Source: Epithemia pelagica
Taxonomy: Eukaryota > Bacillariophyta > Bacillariophyceae > Surirellales > Surirellaceae
DNA: 64,000 bases
Reading direction: 5' to 3'
Assembly (NCBI GenBank): GCA_946965045.2
Contig: OX337232.1
Span: 3,534,001-3,598,000 of the forward strand
This document shows, piece by piece, positions 1 to 9,740 of this stretch; position 1 is the stretch's first letter, and each line of letters begins with the position of its first letter. Both the position numbers and the translations under genes were made by a program. Under the pieces are notes generated by a model. The model saw nothing but the letters and a program-made list of their open reading frames with translations. It ran no database searches and was not told where the DNA came from.

Positions 1-1320
1 TATCTCTGGCGCAAGTATGACAGCATCAGCGCCTTTGAAGGATACTTTGAAGCCATGGCTCGCATTCAAGCTCTCAATGTACCACTGGCCACCGTCATGG
101 AACTGGTGCATGCCCATTCTGGCAGTCACAGTTCCGATGACAGCGAGTCCTCGGAACGTGTCGTCCCCACCACAACGACAGATCCCAGTACCAGTCTGGA
201 GTTGGATTCGAGCAGCAACAACAGTCGCCGGGGCCGCCGTCGAAGACACCTTCGTACCATGGTTTGGTCACCCGCCAAGATTGAACGAGCCGCCCGAATT
301 ACCACGGGCAATCCGGGAAACAATGATCGTCCTGCGGTAATCATCTTTTCCTACGTCACGTGGGCGGCCTACAGTGAATTTCCCGATTGTGGCGAAACGG
401 CTCTTCGAAATTTGTTCAACCAATTGGTGTACAATCCCGACACGGGAAAGTTTGACTACCAAGTCTTGGAAGAACTCAAGGAAAAGTACTATCCAGAAAT
501 GAGTGACTTGCTCATCAACTTTTACAAAAAGAACGACAAGCCTCAAGATTCGGCCAACAGCAGTGTCGCGGTGGAATGGATTGACGTGGTATCCAAGTTG
601 AATGCGTATCGTGGTTGGACCAAGGACCACGCCATGCACATCAAGTACCGTCGCGAAAAGGAAGAGCAAAACATTGCCAGTCCACTGCACAATGCCCTCA
701 AGGTCATGAATGCCTTGTTTGGTGTTGTCGATATGGAAGGAGCCGATTTGGTCCATCAGATTGCCGAGCAAATCAATGACCTTCGTGATTTGGACTTGGC
801 TGTGGACTTGAGTGGGGTCAAGAACGACGGCTTTGGTATCCTGGCGCTTACCGCCGATGGCAAGGTCCGCTACGAACTGCAATCGTACAAACCGGTTCAC
901 TTTGGCTTTGTCCAAGCGGAACGGCTTAACAACCATTCGGAATCCGTCTTGAGTGCGGGTCGCCGCGAGTTCCGTGCCTTTCGACGTCTCATGAGGCACA
1001 GCAATCTTCCTCCCCGTGCCAGCGACAATACGTCCGAATACTTTCAACAATTGGCCTTGGCCTCCTTGTTTGTCCCCTACACATTGCGTCGCGATACGCT
1101 GGGACGCTTCTTTCGCCATACTCCACCACACTATTCACTCTTGTTTGCCGATTTTGACATCGAAACGCACAAACAAGAGGCCTTGAAATGGGCGTCGTCT
1201 CACGATGACATTGCCCAAGATGCACAGGTTCAAACATTTCTGGAACGCTTGGAGAATTATGTGGAACCCGAGTTTGCTCCCAAGAAAAAAGAAGCGAAAG
1301 CAGAAACGGAACAAGAGTGA
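1..1320 (+). CDS. 3' part of a conserved protein of unknown function
   Basis: The reading frame is open from base 1, so the gene enters from the left and the Met at 55 is probably internal. About 439 residues are visible. There is a low-complexity Ser/Thr/Asp stretch followed by an Arg-rich patch (RRGRRRR, near residues 75-85). A compact, well-mixed domain follows, with the motif FPDCGETALRNLFN and a second half rich in LxxDLxxAVDLSG-type sequence. The C-terminus is basic then acidic (PKKKEAKAETEQE). I do not recognise the family. The composition is that of a soluble globular protein with no membrane segment. The stop is TGA at 1318. Function unknown. Confidence 0.8.
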   Translation, partial: YLWRKYDSISAFEGYFEAMARIQALNVPLATVMELVHAHSGSHSSDDSESSERVVPTTTTDPSTSLELDSSSNNSRRGRRRRHLRTMVWSPAKIERAARITTGNPGNNDRPAVIIFSYVTWAAYSEFPDCGETALRNLFNQLVYNPDTGKFDYQVLEELKEKYYPEMSDLLINFYKKNDKPQDSANSSVAVEWIDVVSKLNAYRGWTKDHAMHIKYRREKEEQNIASPLHNALKVMNALFGVVDMEGADLVHQIAEQINDLRDLDLAVDLSGVKNDGFGILALTADGKVRYELQSYKPVHFGFVQAERLNNHSESVLSAGRREFRAFRRLMRHSNLPPRASDNTSEYFQQLALASLFVPYTLRRDTLGRFFRHTPPHYSLLFADFDIETHKQEALKWASSHDDIAQDAQVQTFLERLENYVEPEFAPKKKEAKAETEQE

Positions 1321-1912
1321 GACCATCATTGCCTGGATCTCATGAGATCCATTTTTTTTGAACTGCGGGACAGTTTGCATCTTTTGGCGCCTTGTTATAC
1401 CTGCTTTCCCGCATGTTCCTACTGCTCCCATATGGAGTGCATACATGCACTTGAGGAGCGCTCGCAAGGATGTAGGAACTGAACCAAAAGAAGACGCTTG
1501 TTTAGGGTACATGACCTTAGACAAAATGACCAGCAATGCATATAATAGTAATTGTTTGATTCCAATTTGCCGCTTTGGATCGAAAGTCCTCGTGTTTAGT
1601 GTAGGAATATCACCATGTTAACAGGGTGTGGAGAGACAATCAGGACTTTTGTTCCATATCGGCCTATTATTTGTCCTCTCCTTGACCGACGGCTGGTGCC
1701 CAGTAGATAGTTTGTGTCATGAGTCATGATGTGAGTCCCGCGCCATTGTGGGCCCTGACGGGCTCGCGCACCAGAGCGAGCATCGAGAAAAGTCCCGCCA
1801 CTTTTCATCTTTTGTCCCAAAGGTTGTTCCAAAAATTCATCGAAGCATCGAAGACCGAAGCGTCCATGATATTGCCTTGATCACGACGTCTCCTGAAAGC
1901 CTTGTTAAATAG
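1321..1912. other. Intergenic region
   Basis: No convincing coding sequence on either strand. The short ORFs here have no recognisable composition or relatives in the window. The right end joins the 5' flank of the ankyrin gene that follows. Confidence 0.5.
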
Positions 1913-2050
1913 TTTTTCGAAGCATATGATGTCTGGGATGTCGAGGAGGCACGTCGAATTCTGGATGAGAATGGTGAGACCATTGCAAAAACACTTGACT
2001 GGAAAACACGCCAATATCCCCTCCATCGCATTTTAGATGAGAATCATCGC

Positions 2051-3844
2051 ATGAACTTGTCTTCTATTGAGGGATATAAACTGGTTGAGCAGTTGGTCTC
2101 ATGCTTTCCCGACGCTCTTTTGAGAAAGGACCGTTATGGCGATTTGCCCATTCATCACGCTCTCCATATTAGACCGTACTGCTCACCTACTCCCGAGAAC
2201 AAAACCTACTGTCTTGTAACTTTTTTTATGCGAGAAGAACCACGGTGTGCTGCTATCCAGTCATACAAGTGTGGATGCACGATTCTGCATAGGGCCTGCC
2301 GAGAACATCCTAAGATGGTTTCAACGTATACCATGACACAACTGGCCCAAGGATGGCCCAATGGCATTGTTCAAAAAGATGGAAATGGATACACTCCCCT
2401 TCATAATCTTTGCCAAGTATCACAGCATCGGGACGATCTTATTGAGCTTTTCAACCTGTTTCATCAGCTCCAACCAAGCTGTCTGTCCATTCCTGACAAT
2501 GAAGGGCGTAGGCCCCTCGACATGCTCTGTGAAAACAAATCTCTCGGAAATTCTTACCAAGAGCAATTGGTCAAACTTGTCCTTTCTCTTGACCCTAAAG
2601 TCACAGAATTCGTTGATAACTGGGGCAATCTTCCTGTTCACAGAGCGTCTATTTCTTGTCCAAGTATTGCTGCTTTGCTGCTTGAAACGAGTCCGAAAAC
2701 ATTAGACCTATGGAACAGAGCATTCGGTGTTCCGCTGCACTCAGCTATCCGGTATGGTAAACCCCAGAACAACACAAAGGCCATTATTCGAATGATTCAA
2801 GCTCGTCCCGATCAAGCCAAATCCCCTGACGAAAGCAGGGAAAACAAGATACTTCCTCTTCACATTGCCTGTAAACACGGAATGGCCGAACTCATTCCAA
2901 CTTTGGTTGAGGCATATCCACAAGCTCTGTCATGGCAAGACTCCAATGGAGATACACCTTTCCATTGTGCCGCCCGAACGACCAAAAATCAAGAGGTTTT
3001 GACCTGTTTGAACAACCTTTATCCTCAAGGCTTTTTGTACAAGAACCGTGACGGCCAGCTGCCGATTGCGTGTTGCGGCAAGGATCACCAGCAATTTTTG
3101 CATTTGGTGCAACTTTGTCCTGCAAGCCTGTATCACGACTCCTCGACAGATAGTACATCGCTGAATCCAGGGAGTGCGTATTTGTCCGACAACCACAAAC
3201 TGTCGGACTCGGGAGCAGTACTACTCAATCGAGTCTTTGCGGCGACCATCCCAAAGCCCACAGATATGAAAAGCGAAAATAAGAAGCCCAAAGAAATGGA
3301 TGATTCAAAAGAGAAGGAATCATCATCATCATCATCCAATCACATCAATCAAGACCTAGAAAAGGACTCTGACGACACTCATGATAAAGAAGGGGAGGAA
3401 AAAGGATCAACTGCTGGCTCGACGACTAATGAGGCAGATTTGCTGGAAAACGAAATGTTTTCTCAACCATTGCTCGACAAGGCTATCGATAGATTGCAAA
3501 GGCTGTTGCAGGAAGCGGAGGAGATGAAGAGACATTTGGTTCAAGTGCAAACGACACAAGTAGCATTGGCGCAAAACACCAACAAGAACAAGTGCGAACA
3601 ACATGACGAGGGGCAGGCACAGGAAACGGACAACACGATGCTCACAGAGGAGGCCGACCTTCGCAACACAGGACGTACTAGTGTATCTTCCGTTGGTGCT
3701 ATGCAACGGTTAGACTCGAATGAACCCCAAGGTTCCAAAGAGTGCACGAACAAAGGCATCGATACTGCAGAGCACAAAGAACAACAACCAGGATCGAAAC
3801 GAAAACGTCCCCCGAGTAGTGAAACAGAGCAAGAATGCCACTAG
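2051..3844 (+). CDS. Ankyrin-repeat protein, family D, probably 5'-truncated
   Basis: A 597-residue ORF. Residues 1-360 hold repeated ankyrin-like units of the diatom kind (GDLPIHHAL, GYTPLHNLC, NKILPLHIACKHGMAELIPTLVEAYPQAL). A Ser/Glu/Lys-rich acidic linker follows (about 420-470), then a short helical segment (DRLQRLLQEAEEMKRHLVQVQ) and a basic tail with GSKRKRPP, a possible nuclear signal. The same frame is open back to 1913 with no ATG. Bases 1916-2050 encode FEAYDVWDVEEARRILDENG, which matches the start of the copy at 8153. The ancestral ATG, still ATG-CTT-TTC at 8153, is TAG-TTT-TTC here, so the native start is lost and 2051 is the first usable Met. It could make a shortened protein or be an early pseudogene. 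Confidence 0.7.
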   Translation: MNLSSIEGYKLVEQLVSCFPDALLRKDRYGDLPIHHALHIRPYCSPTPENKTYCLVTFFMREEPRCAAIQSYKCGCTILHRACREHPKMVSTYTMTQLAQGWPNGIVQKDGNGYTPLHNLCQVSQHRDDLIELFNLFHQLQPSCLSIPDNEGRRPLDMLCENKSLGNSYQEQLVKLVLSLDPKVTEFVDNWGNLPVHRASISCPSIAALLLETSPKTLDLWNRAFGVPLHSAIRYGKPQNNTKAIIRMIQARPDQAKSPDESRENKILPLHIACKHGMAELIPTLVEAYPQALSWQDSNGDTPFHCAARTTKNQEVLTCLNNLYPQGFLYKNRDGQLPIACCGKDHQQFLHLVQLCPASLYHDSSTDSTSLNPGSAYLSDNHKLSDSGAVLLNRVFAATIPKPTDMKSENKKPKEMDDSKEKESSSSSSNHINQDLEKDSDDTHDKEGEEKGSTAGSTTNEADLLENEMFSQPLLDKAIDRLQRLLQEAEEMKRHLVQVQTTQVALAQNTNKNKCEQHDEGQAQETDNTMLTEEADLRNTGRTSVSSVGAMQRLDSNEPQGSKECTNKGIDTAEHKEQQPGSKRKRPPSSETEQECH

Positions 3845-3881
3845 ATTCGGATAGTCTTTAAAACTAAGAATTCACTTATAT

Positions 3882-4123
3882 ATATTTTTCGAGGCCTATG
3901 AGAACAAGGATTTGGACAAGGCACGACGAATCCTGAACGAGGACGGTGGTGCTGTCCTGGCCCATACCTTGGATTCCATCTTGCATCGATATCTCCTTCA
4001 TTGCGTTTTGGATCAAGACAAGGAGTTCTTGTCTAGCAAAAGGCTTATAAACTCAATTCCCGACTCATTCAGTTGTGTCCGAAAACGCTCTTGAAACGAG
4101 ATAGTTCTGATCGTTTGCCCCTT
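3882..4123 (+). pseudogene. Family D ankyrin fragment
   Basis: About 240 bp nearly identical to the 5' end of the copy at 8153: the same LFEAYENKDLD and HRYLLHCVLDQDKE stretches are readable. The start is ATA instead of ATG. A frameshift appears near 4046 (AAAGGCTTATAAACTC against AAAAAGGGTTATAAACTC), and similarity stops abruptly at about 4122. The last 50 bases overlap, antisense, the 3' end of the kinase fusion gene. Confidence 0.75.
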
Positions 4124-6683
4124 CTCGGTTCCAACAATGTCCCTCTTGCTTTCCCTAACGCTAAAACAACGCCGAATGACTTGGAGTAATCACTGTCATC
4201 AGAGTCGTGCAACCCGTAAAGTTCGGAAGATAGAGCTGACCGTTTTTCATCATCCAACGGGCCTACAAAAGAAAGCGCCAATGTAATCTTGTCTTCGACT
4301 AGAGCCTCTTTTTGACCGTGGTGGTGCTCGCCGCCAAGAAAGTCTATCCAGAGAATATCGCCATCGCGGGTCTTGATGGCGTTGGGATACCTTGCATCTC
4401 CGTGATACCAGCCGCTATCATGCAACGCTCTGAGTGCGCAAAAAAGCTCGCGACAAGCCTCGCTGGTCTTGATCATAGTGCTCCCCACAGGTGTCATTGT
4501 ATACGCACAAAGAGGCCACTCAGCTTTCGCTTGTACTTCTACAACAGGGGCACCTTCATGTTTTGCGCTCTTCAATCTGCGATACTCCTTTGCGAATGAA
4601 GCGTGACCCGAGCGAGCAACCTTCAAAGCAACCATCTCGCCGTTCTCATTCTCGACGCAGAAAACTTCGCCGAAAGAGCCACCGCCCAAATACGCAGACG
4701 CGCCACCCGCAAGACTGGCGATCCGCAATCGCAGATCCACCATGGCATTCTGGGCGTTTACAACCTGTTGCGTCGTATGTTTTGTCATGTAGGCTTTCAA
4801 TACTGCTCTCGACCCTGGTGCATCCCATGGCACGAGATGATACAACGTGCGGATTACCCCATCGATAGAATCACCAACGACAAACCCATCCATGTCGTAC
4901 AAAATAATACTTAAACTGCGCCTCTTAACCCCCAAGCACTTCACGTAGTCGACCATCTCGCCAAGGGCCTGATGAAGATTTCCCAACTTTGATTTGCCCT
5001 CCCACAACGACGTAAGGTAGAGTTCCGAATCTCGTTTCATGTCCAAGCCGCCGAAGATCAAGCCCGAAATTTGGTGATTTGTTCGAAAACTCACCATAGC
5101 TTTACCTCCAAATGAAGTCGAAGGGGAGATCCGTAACGGGTGAGCGGTGAGCAAGTCAGGTTTCCTGCGGTTTTGAGCTGACTCAAGCGGATAGGCTGGA
5201 AGCCACTTTGTCGATTCTGTATTGCTCAAAACAAGTCCTGACTTTGTTTCTTCTTTCAACACTTCCGTAATTTTCGGGGACAAAAGAGCTGTCATCGCTG
5301 CTTCTACCAAATCAGGCTGTACCTCTCGAAGTGTTTGCCGTAGATCACACAGTTCAACGCTCGACAGTACCGACGACTCTTTGTTGGCGCCAACCATACC
5401 CGGAGGCTGTTGACTGTATTGGCCGCTAATGATCAATGCCTGTAGACATCTTGCGCCTCTTGTGGCCGCAGTTTGGGTCGGTTCGACGTTCTGTTGCTGG
5501 ATTAAGTCAGTTAAGTGTTGCGTGGCCTCAGTTAAGTAGCCCAACTGTTGTTGCGTGGCCTGGTTCTGTTGTAGCATGGCCTGGTATTGTTGCATCAACT
5601 GTTGTTGCATGGCCTGGTTTTGTTGCATCAACTGTTGTTGCATCAACTGTTGTTGCATCATCGTGGGAAGCTCCTCGACATGTAGAGAATTTGCGTTAGT
5701 GACAACCGGATTGGCCACCGCAACTTCTGCAGGAGGAGCAGCCGCATCGTCAGACGGTTCAGTATCGGAGACGGCCAGCTTCCTCAGCAGATCATGGGAG
5801 TTGTGGCCTCTGCGACTCTGCGTTTGGGCGGCAATGGGAGCGAAAGCTGGATGGAAGTTTTCGGTGATTTTGACACCCTCGATACGCGCTTTGATAGCAT
5901 CTTGATCACCCAAATAACGGCCCTTCAGGGGAGCAATAGCATTGGCTTGAGGGATTGGTTTGAGATTCTCGTCCAATTCATACACAAGAGGAGTCCCCGT
6001 TGGAATATTCAATTCGGCAATGGTGCCTTCATCGACGTCGTCCAAATGCTTGACAAGAGCTCGGAGTGAGTTCCCATGAGCAGCAATCAAGACAGTCTTG
6101 CCTTCCAAAATCTTGGGAGAAATTTCATTCTTCCACAGGGGAACAACCCGGTCCAAGGTTGTGGCCAACGATTCCGTCAAGTCATTGGCCGGGTGGTGTT
6201 CACTGGTTTTGTCAACGGGAGGTGGAGGAACATTATAAGCCACTGTGGGTTCCAATCCCTCTTTGGCAATCAACTGTCCCCCTTCAACCACCTCTTCGTG
6301 GCCCTTTGGCGACAAAGGACAATCATACCAACCAGTGAACTACGGAAACACAACGACGGACAGAGCAATATAAAAGTAAGAACAGAATTCCTTGATATCA
6401 TCCCCTTTATTACAACGAATCCTCCCTAAGATGAATGCTGAAGTTGTGAACACATGCCTTATTTTCAAGATTCCATGTCGATTCACCATGTCGAATGAGG
6501 ATCAGCGTGTGTTTTTCAGCAGTCTGGAACGTTGCCAAGCTGGAAGAAGATACCAAAAGTACCTGTGGTGAGATCTCACTTTCGCTGCAAGAAGAGGAAT
6601 TAAACCAAGGATTCCTCAACCTACCTTGGCAAGCTGCGTACACGAGACGCCAAGCGAAGAGAGGAACGGGAGATGGCAAACAT
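4069..6683 (-). CDS. Phosphoglycerate mutase remnant fused to a protein-kinase-like domain
   Basis: Three-exon model of 803 residues: 6683-6625, 6539-6458, 6339-4069. The introns are 85 nt (GT-AG) and 118 nt (GC-AG). Residues 1-20 ([20 protein letters not shown]) look like a mitochondrial presequence. Residues 30-210 are cofactor-dependent phosphoglycerate mutase: [10 protein letters not shown] (catalytic His about 37), [27 protein letters not shown] (second His about 135), [13 protein letters not shown] and YLGD. The middle is missing. VAYN joins directly to VPPPP, removing the segment with the catalytic Glu and the NERHYGALQG motif, and a smaller gap follows PAND. Mutase activity is therefore unlikely. 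A Gln/Met linker (about 274-311) precedes a region with KPD...WEGK (possibly PD-(D/E)XK-like). Then comes a kinase fold: [26 protein letters not shown] (catalytic loop) and WIDF. Such kinase domains occur in Crinkler-like proteins; that link is inference. Confidence 0.75.
5540..5662 (-). repeat. Poly-Gln/Met coding repeat
   Basis: Repeated TGTTGCATCAACTGTTG-type units on the plus strand encode QQQLMQQ repeats on the minus strand, in frame inside the mutase-kinase gene. They form a flexible linker between the two domains. Confidence 0.85.
6340..6457 (-). other. GC-AG intron in the mutase-kinase gene
   Basis: The upstream exon ends ...GAAAATAAG and the intron begins GCATGT. It ends ...TTTCCGTAG before TTCACTGGTTGG. 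Splicing here joins ENK to [10 protein letters not shown], the exact order expected in phosphoglycerate mutases, and keeps frame. The nearest GT, four bases downstream, would shift the frame. Confidence 0.75.
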
Positions 6684-6715
6684 GGTGGTCGGTCAAATGA
6701 CAGCACCCCCGTCAT

Positions 6716-8152
6716 GGGAAGCTTCCTACATCTCTCAGTACTGTTTTCAGTTTTGCTGACGTCACTGTAGCGATTAAAGTAGACGCATTAATCATCCTTA
6801 TCCGGAGCAATACGAAAAAAAACGAAAAACCCCCAACATTCTCTGGTGAAGTAGACTGGGTTTTTCTTTTTTTTTGTGGGACAACATAATATTATGGACC
6901 ATTTAATCATGAGATTATCTATAGATTTGAGTACAAAATTATATCCGCGACTGAAAAATGAGGGAAGATCCCAAAGATCTTGCGACCATGTCGGCACGGA
7001 GACGCACACTCCGGAACCAAACTTGCATCACCCATGATCTTCCACTCTCTCTCTCTCTCTCTGGTGTGATGGATGTAAGCTTTACACTGAGCAAGGACAA
7101 GCTGCTAATACTCCAGGAGACCCGCAAGGGACGAGCCAAGAAAGCCATGTGGAAGGTCTACGACGGCTTGCCTTGTCCCTGGGAGAAATGGAAGCGGCGT
7201 CAAAATTTTCCTTGTCGCATCATCGTCGACTTCCCGAGGCTATCTCCCAAGCACGGGAGCTCTTACAGGGAGGAGCTACCATGGTATGAGGGACGGCCAC
7301 CAAGTACACGTTACTGGGCTGAACGAACAAATCAAAATGACAGAAGACTTGATGAAAGGCTGTCAGTTTGTAGCGACAGGTTGTGTGTTGATTCATGAAC
7401 CATCTTTGGGATACAGTCGAGCCTTTCGACGGCACGTCAAACAAGCGAGTCGACCATTGTCGAAACCGTGATGCAATTAATGACTGCCTTTTTGGACGAC
7501 ACCCCGTCTGGTTCAAAATTCTCCCTCTCTCGAACGCATGTGGCCATAAGTACCATCAACATCAGCAAACCAGTCCTGGTCTGGGTGTATATCTTGGTTT
7601 ATTTTTGGATCCGAGTGGCGAAAAAGGGGAAACTATCATCACGCTCATCATGTTCGTCAACGCTCCAATCCAGTTCCAGTTCCTTCCTCATTGTCAGTTT
7701 CTGAACAACACAAGACGGGTTTATGAAATGAAGGTCTCTTACTTCAAAAACCGTTGAAAGCAGACAAATGCAGCGGAATGTCTGCTGAGCGATAAGAGTT
7801 TCATGTTCATTTCAGGCCCGCCAAGCAGAAACACGTCTCTTTAATTCACTCGTACTCCTTAATAATAGACCTATGGCCGCTACCCATCATGTAGAGAAAC
7901 TACTGCTCCTGAATACGGATACTGAACTCAGCCGTCCTATACCGCCTTGGCGGTTTCAATTAGGGAGCGTAAGGTAGTTCAAGTCATGCGTCGTTCATTC
8001 CCGCGCCGTTGGTCGCGCCGTTGGTCCGAACATGCGGGCTCGCGTTCAAAGATCGGGAGAAGAAAAACCTCCACAAAATTCAAACAAGGACAGGAAAATC
8101 ACACTGAGAAGAATCGCCGTTTGCCAATCTCCAATCTCGTAGTTTGTTCATC
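6716..8152. other. Intergenic region with a weak coding-like remnant
   Basis: No intact gene. Around 7085-7480 a plus-strand sequence reads like decayed coding sequence that changes frame several times (KLLILQETRKGRAKKAMW, then a stretch ending QARELLQGGATMV, then QIKMTEDLMKGCQFVATGCVL). The start faintly recalls the N-terminal strand of Nudix hydrolases, but no Nudix box is present, so I do not name it. A short CT microsatellite lies at about 7045-7063. Confidence 0.35.
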
Positions 8153-8521
8153 ATGCTTTTCGAGGCCTATGAGAACAAGGATTTGGACCGGACACTACGA
8201 ATCCTGAACGAGGCCGGTGGTGCCGTCCTGGCCCAAACCTTGGATTCCACCATGCATCGATATCTCCTTCATTGCGTGTTGGATCAAGACAAGGAGTTGC
8301 TGTCTAGCAAAAAGGGTTATAAACTCATTTCCCTTCTCATCCAGTTGTGTCCAGAAGCGCTCTTGAAACGAGATGCTTCTGGTCGTTTGCCCCTTCACTA
8401 TGCCTTTTCGATTTCATTCTGTTCTTCTTCCCCTCTTCCTCCCAACAACAACAATAAAAAGGTCTTTTGTCTTGTCACGCTCATACTTCGTCATGCACCC
8501 GAGTGCGTGGGTGTCCCGTAA
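8153..8521 (+). pseudogene. Family D ankyrin gene, 5' fragment
   Basis: Starts with an intact ATG (MLFEAYENKDLDRTLRILNE), continues through HRYLLHCVLDQDKELLSSKKGYKLISLLIQLCPEALL and the first ankyrin-like unit (GRLPLHYAF). It stops at 8519 after ILRHAPECVGVP, where similarity to the 2 kb gene ends. Only about 122 of some 640 residues remain. It best preserves the ancestral family D start and dates the start-codon losses in the copies at 1.9 and 3.9 kb. Confidence 0.7.
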
Positions 8522-8725
8522 ACGGGCCGCTTTGTATCGCACAGTTGCACCCATTTCGGTGTCGAAACCGCGGACCATCATTACCCCAAAGCAATCACCG
8601 CCTTTGCTGCCGTTGCAGCAAGTTTCATCGCCGTCCAGTCAACCATCCTTGCGCGTTGGTGAGTCCATCAAATCTCACGTCCTATCGGTATCTCAGATCA
8701 ACTTGCGTGAATTCTCGTAGCAGTA
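8522..8725. repeat. Dispersed 3'-flank repeat
   Basis: Resembles 30,001-30,215, and in part 23,440-23,570 and about 38,740-38,790. Shared landmarks are a GTGTCGAAACC/GTGTCGAGCCC stretch, CATTACCCCAAAGCAATCA, a CATCGCCGTCC segment and TTGCGCGTTGGTGA, ending near GAATTCTCGTA. It lies downstream of family D or B copies each time, so it is probably old 3' flank spread by segmental duplication. Confidence 0.6.
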
Positions 8726-9257
8726 CCCACAAACTAATAGCTTCACCGACGTTTTGGTGTTGCGACAATGAAGACCACAGAGACACAGACACACATATTC
8801 GAGATAGCGCCTTTGCCACCGTCAACGCTGTTGGGGTTTTGGCATGGAATTTCATATCTGTTTCAGCTTGTCGTCACAAAACTACTGAAACACATTCGAT
8901 CACCACGTTCAAATTTTGCAAATATAAAATAGTGAGCATATTTTCGTAACGCCATGCGATGGTAAGCGCCTGCCGATCGGCATTGCGCGATCAAATCATC
9001 TTCCGAGTTCCGACACACAGAGCGCGGCGGACCGATTGCCTCCACAGATTCAAATTTCTCACTACTGGAAATTGGAATGCGAACCTATACCGTAACGCGA
9101 ACAACTCGGGTGCGCGTGTTCTGGGCATCTCACAGAATACGAACTCTACAAGAGTCATCAGAGGCAGCAATTAGAAAATGAAATCCAGAGAAGAGCATCG
9201 CATAATATCTCGACAAAGCATCCACTCTTAACATGTATTCACCATCCTCTCCAGAGT
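8726..9257. other. Intergenic region
   Basis: Nothing recognisable. Short ORFs on both strands have no shared copies elsewhere in the window. Confidence 0.4.
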
Positions 9258-9631
9258 ATGACCGAGCGACGGCCTTTGCGTCGTACCATGAGACCAAGTA
9301 TCACCACACAAACGATAGTTTTTCTTTGCCCAGTTTGTTTCACGAAGAAGAGGAGGAGGAAGTACCCATACGGTCCCCTACTCACCACAGACTCCACCGG
9401 CCAACTCCACGACACGACTTTGAACGAACGCTGCTGCATGCACATGGACTCACACGAGCACTTTTGTTCGCCTGCGTTCCCTGTCGAGGAATGGAAGGCA
9501 CTGTTCCAACGAATACAATCGATTCCACAAGACAGAAGCAACAAGGTGGTGTGAAATCGTACTATGTGCCTACGGATATTTGGGACGATTCGGAAGTTCT
9601 GCCGTATCTCACAAACAACCAGCGAAGATAA
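9258..9631 (+). pseudogene. Remnant of an unknown gene, also present at 38.8 kb
   Basis: Bases 9390-9540 and 38,820-38,985 encode related peptides in the same relative frame: TTLNERCCMHMDSHEHF / TTLNERCYKHIDSLEHS, then VEEWKALFQRIQSIPQDRSN / VKEWKALVQLLHSIPRDRSN. Further on, in another frame, WDDSEVLPYLTNNQRR / WDDAEVLPYLTNNQRR is conserved. The break in frame between the two conserved pieces occurs in both copies. Both copies lie about 100 bp from the 3' end of a family A ankyrin gene. Identity of the parent gene unknown. Confidence 0.5.
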
Positions 9632-9740
9632 GAACGCACCAGTTCGTCGTTAAAAAATATAATATATAGATACACATAATGAAAGTTTTGTTGCCTCGTC
9701 AGCTTCTCCACTGGTCAGTCGTTTCGTTGTGTCAATCTCT

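Noticed and set aside
268-1131. Minus-strand 287-codon ORF opposite the first gene
   Set aside because: Antisense shadow; the plus frame is longer, continues off the left edge and has protein-like composition.
6958-7480. Possible Nudix hydrolase
   Set aside because: Only a short strand-like stretch (LLILQETRKG) fits; there is no Nudix box and several frame changes are needed.
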